Part shown: positions 62,118-64,000 of the stretch, piece by piece
Layout: every line of letters starts with the position of its first letter
How positions within the stretch are numbered: the stretch's first letter is position 1
Program-made: the position numbers and the translations under genes
Source of the DNA: Chitinophaga parva
GTDB taxonomy: Bacteria; Bacteroidota; Bacteroidia; Chitinophagales; Chitinophagaceae
DNA: 64,000 bases
Assembly (NCBI RefSeq): GCF_003071345.1
Contig: NZ_QCYK01000001.1
Coordinates: 1,178,001 to 1,242,000, forward strand
Direction of reading: 5' to 3'
Notes under the pieces: model-generated
Database searches by the model: none
What the model saw: the letters and a program-made list of their open reading frames with translations, nothing else
Told to the model about the DNA's origin: nothing

Positions 62118-62549
62118 ATGTCGTTTATTAAGGAATTCAGGGATTTTGCTATGAAAGGCAACGTGGTTGACCTCGCGGTGGGTGTGATCATCGGCGGGGC
62201 CTTCGGAGCCATCGTAACCTCATTGGTGGATAATATGATCATGCCGGTGATCGGCCTGTTTACCAAAGGCACTGATTTTTCCAATCTCTTTTTGGTGCTC
62301 AACTGGAATGAGACGCGACACTTTGATACGCTGGCGCAGGCCAAGGCGGCAGGCGTAGCCGTGCTGGCCTGGGGGGCTTTTGTACAATCCATATTCCAGT
62401 TCCTCATCATTGCCTTCAGCATATTCCTGATGGTAAAGGCCATCAATTCCCTGCATAAGAAAAAAGAAGCCGCACCTGCTGCTCCGCCAGAACCTACCGC
62501 ACAGGAAAAACTGCTGATGGAGATCCGCGATGCCATCAAAGCAAAATAG
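62118..62549 (+). CDS. mscL: Large-conductance mechanosensitive channel
   Basis: A pentameric inner-membrane valve that opens at high membrane tension. 143 residues: the N-terminal helix [20 protein letters not shown] and pore helix TM1 ([20 protein letters not shown]), a short periplasmic loop, TM2 ([15 protein letters not shown]) and a cytoplasmic Lys/Glu/Ala/Pro-rich helix. The length and motif are canonical. Confidence 0.97.
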   Translation: MSFIKEFRDFAMKGNVVDLAVGVIIGGAFGAIVTSLVDNMIMPVIGLFTKGTDFSNLFLVLNWNETRHFDTLAQAKAAGVAVLAWGAFVQSIFQFLIIAFSIFLMVKAINSLHKKKEAAPAAPPEPTAQEKLLMEIRDAIKAK

Positions 62550-62682
62550 GCCCGGGCGTAACAACAACGAAGAATAATAAGGCGCTGCCTGCATATGGCA
62601 GCGCCCATAACATGATACGGGCTGCGTTGTTATCCATTTACATACTGTACCGTAAGCCCTTATCAACAAATACACACACTAC

Positions 62683-63630
62683 ATGAAACTGAAATCAACT
62701 GTGCTGGCCCTCGTGGCTGTACTGTGCTGGACGGGAAGCGTACACGCCCAGATCAACCAATTAGGAACCTACCGCGATAATGCGGCCGGCAACATTAAGA
62801 AGGACCCGAATGACACCGTGCCTAAAACCTGGAAGAAAGGCATGCTGGTGAATGTGAATATCAACCAGGGCTCACTGACCAACTGGGCAGCAGGTGGCGA
62901 TAAATTCTCCATGTCCATCAGCTCCCTGTTAAACGCGTATGCCTTTTACAAAAATGGCCGGCGCGCCTGGGATAACGTGGCCGACCTGGGTTTTGGCCTT
63001 ACCAACACCACCACCCTGGGCACCCGTAAGGCAGATGACCACATAGACCTTACCAGCAAATATGGCTACGATATAGGCAAGCACTGGTATGCCAGCCTGC
63101 TGGGCAACGTGCGTACCCAGTTTGCTAACGGGTACCTCTATACGGACACGTCCAAGACACTGACCTCTAAATTCTTTTCGCCCGCAAACCTGCTACTGTC
63201 GCCAGGTTTCGACTATAAGCCCTCCGATGCCTTCTCCGTGTTCCTTTCTCCCGTTACAGGCAGATGGATCGTGGTGATGGATGATTCGCTGTCTGCACAA
63301 GGTGCTTACGGCGTGGATCCCGGCAAGCATGTGAAGTCGCAGTTTGGTGCATATGTTACGGTGAACTGGCTGGCTACCATCAGCAAAGACATTACTTTTA
63401 AAACCCGCCTGGACCTTTTTTCAGATTACCTGGAGAAGCCGCAGAATGTGTATATGTTCTGGACTAACATGCTGACCATGAAAGTGAATAAATACATTGC
63501 CGCTACAGTGAACGTGGATATGATCTATGATGACAAGGCCAGGGTGTTTGAAAACCCGAAAACCGGGGTGCTGGGCCCAAGGCTGCAGGTAAAGGAAGTG
63601 ATAGGCGTAGGCTTCTCCGCGAAGTTTTAA
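62683..63630 (+). CDS. DUF3078 family outer-membrane-type protein
   Basis: 315 residues with a signal peptide (about 1-23, ending VHAQ). The mature part starts with WKKGMLVNVNINQGSLTNWA and contains GGDKFSMSISSLLNAYAFYK, the landmarks of DUF3078 in Bacteroidota. Alternating hydrophobic strands and the C-terminal Phe (SAKF) suggest an outer-membrane beta-barrel. Function unknown. A terminator follows. Confidence 0.88.
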   Translation: MKLKSTVLALVAVLCWTGSVHAQINQLGTYRDNAAGNIKKDPNDTVPKTWKKGMLVNVNINQGSLTNWAAGGDKFSMSISSLLNAYAFYKNGRRAWDNVADLGFGLTNTTTLGTRKADDHIDLTSKYGYDIGKHWYASLLGNVRTQFANGYLYTDTSKTLTSKFFSPANLLLSPGFDYKPSDAFSVFLSPVTGRWIVVMDDSLSAQGAYGVDPGKHVKSQFGAYVTVNWLATISKDITFKTRLDLFSDYLEKPQNVYMFWTNMLTMKVNKYIAATVNVDMIYDDKARVFENPKTGVLGPRLQVKEVIGVGFSAKF

Positions 63631-63681
63631 TGCCACCTGGATAGCTTATTTTAGCCCCCACCCGGGATAAAATATTGAGAA

Positions 63682-63706
63682 AGCCCGCCATCCCGGCGGG
63701 TTTTTT
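63682..63706 (+). terminator. Terminator of the DUF3078 gene
   Basis: AGCCCGCC pairs with GGCGGG around ATCCC, then six T. Confidence 0.85.
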
Positions 63707-63825
63707 CGTGCCCGGAATTACCCTGGAGGTGTGGTCCGGGGCTGGCTCGTGGCGCGCGGGCGCTGTTATGCCAAAGCGACGGCGCACGCATCCACCCGGG
63801 CCGCCATCAAATGCCGTATTTTCCT

Positions 63826-63833
63826 TATTTTTG
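63826..63833 (+). promoter_or_regulatory. -7 box of scpA
   Basis: TATTTTTG fits TAnnTTTG, 39 bases before the GTG start. Confidence 0.6.
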
Positions 63834-63872
63834 AAAGCCTGTGCGGCATGGCCCCGGGAAAAACTTTAGCCT

Positions 63873-64000
63873 GTGAGCGAGCATTTAGACCATAGTTATA
63901 AAATAAAGCTGGCCCAGTTTGAGGGGCCGTTTGACCTGTTGCTGTTCTTCATTGAGCGCGATGAGCTGGACATTTATAACATCCCCATTAACACCATTAC
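63873..64000 (+). CDS. scpA: Segregation and condensation protein A (5' part only)
   Basis: The kleisin subunit of the Smc-ScpA-ScpB condensin. Only the first 42 codons lie in the window. They read from a GTG at 63873 and contain [20 protein letters not shown] and [10 protein letters not shown], the N-terminal signature of ScpA. No ATG fits, so GTG is the likely start. The rest is cut by the window edge. Confidence 0.92.
   Translation, partial: MSEHLDHSYKIKLAQFEGPFDLLLFFIERDELDIYNIPINTI

Overview
The window reads as a chromosomal piece of a Bacteroidota bacterium, most likely a Chitinophaga-like member of the Chitinophagaceae (inference). The reasons are two SusC/SusD outer-membrane pairs, a FecR regulator with a DUF4974-type tail, a GH18 chitinase, a eukaryote-type IleS, and many TAnnTTTG (-7) promoter boxes, some with TTTG 19 bp upstream. 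Shine-Dalgarno sequences are largely absent.

Layout. 1-8.9 kb: a FecR anti-sigma gene, a SusC transporter with an N-terminal STN signalling domain, a short SusD, and a large secreted zinc metalloprotease, which look like one cell-surface-signalling nutrient locus. 9.1-14.4 kb: housekeeping genes (gltX, a polysaccharide deacetylase, a lipoprotein, tatD, asparaginase, tRNA-Ser). 14.4-23.5 kb: an AT-richer block that starts right after tRNA-Ser. It holds secreted proteins of unknown function (one resembles Hcp), a multiply frameshifted gene, a TPR protein, and a divergent two-component system. Three genes of this block share an upstream element with an identical 21-bp spacer, so the block looks like a small dedicated regulon. 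This is the best candidate for an undescribed system here.

23.6-32.4 kb: an unrecognised CxxC protein, two gene remnants, a second SusD/SusC pair with a hairpin-rich leader, a small carboxypeptidase-regulatory-domain protein, and the chitinase with a C-terminal fascin-like trefoil. 32.8-37.5 kb: small or poorly known genes, an acyl-CoA-dehydrogenase-like flavoprotein and a broken DUF4440-like gene. 37.5-40 kb: a WYL regulator and a DJ-1/PfpI-GyrI fusion, preceded by a long gene-free region with a perfect palindrome and an orphan minus-strand terminator. 40.2-42.5 kb: acpP-fabF-rnc. 42.9-48.5 kb: a complete RND efflux operon.

48.8-64 kb: a PepSY-like secreted protein, ileS followed by a histone-H1-like/DksA fusion, an MsbA-type exporter, rbfA, a LolC/E-like permease, a WecA/TagO-like glycosyltransferase, frr, an EamA transporter, PPK2, mscL, a DUF3078 protein and the start of scpA.

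No CRISPR array, insertion sequence, rRNA or prophage was seen. All family assignments come from reading the protein sequences; no database search was run.
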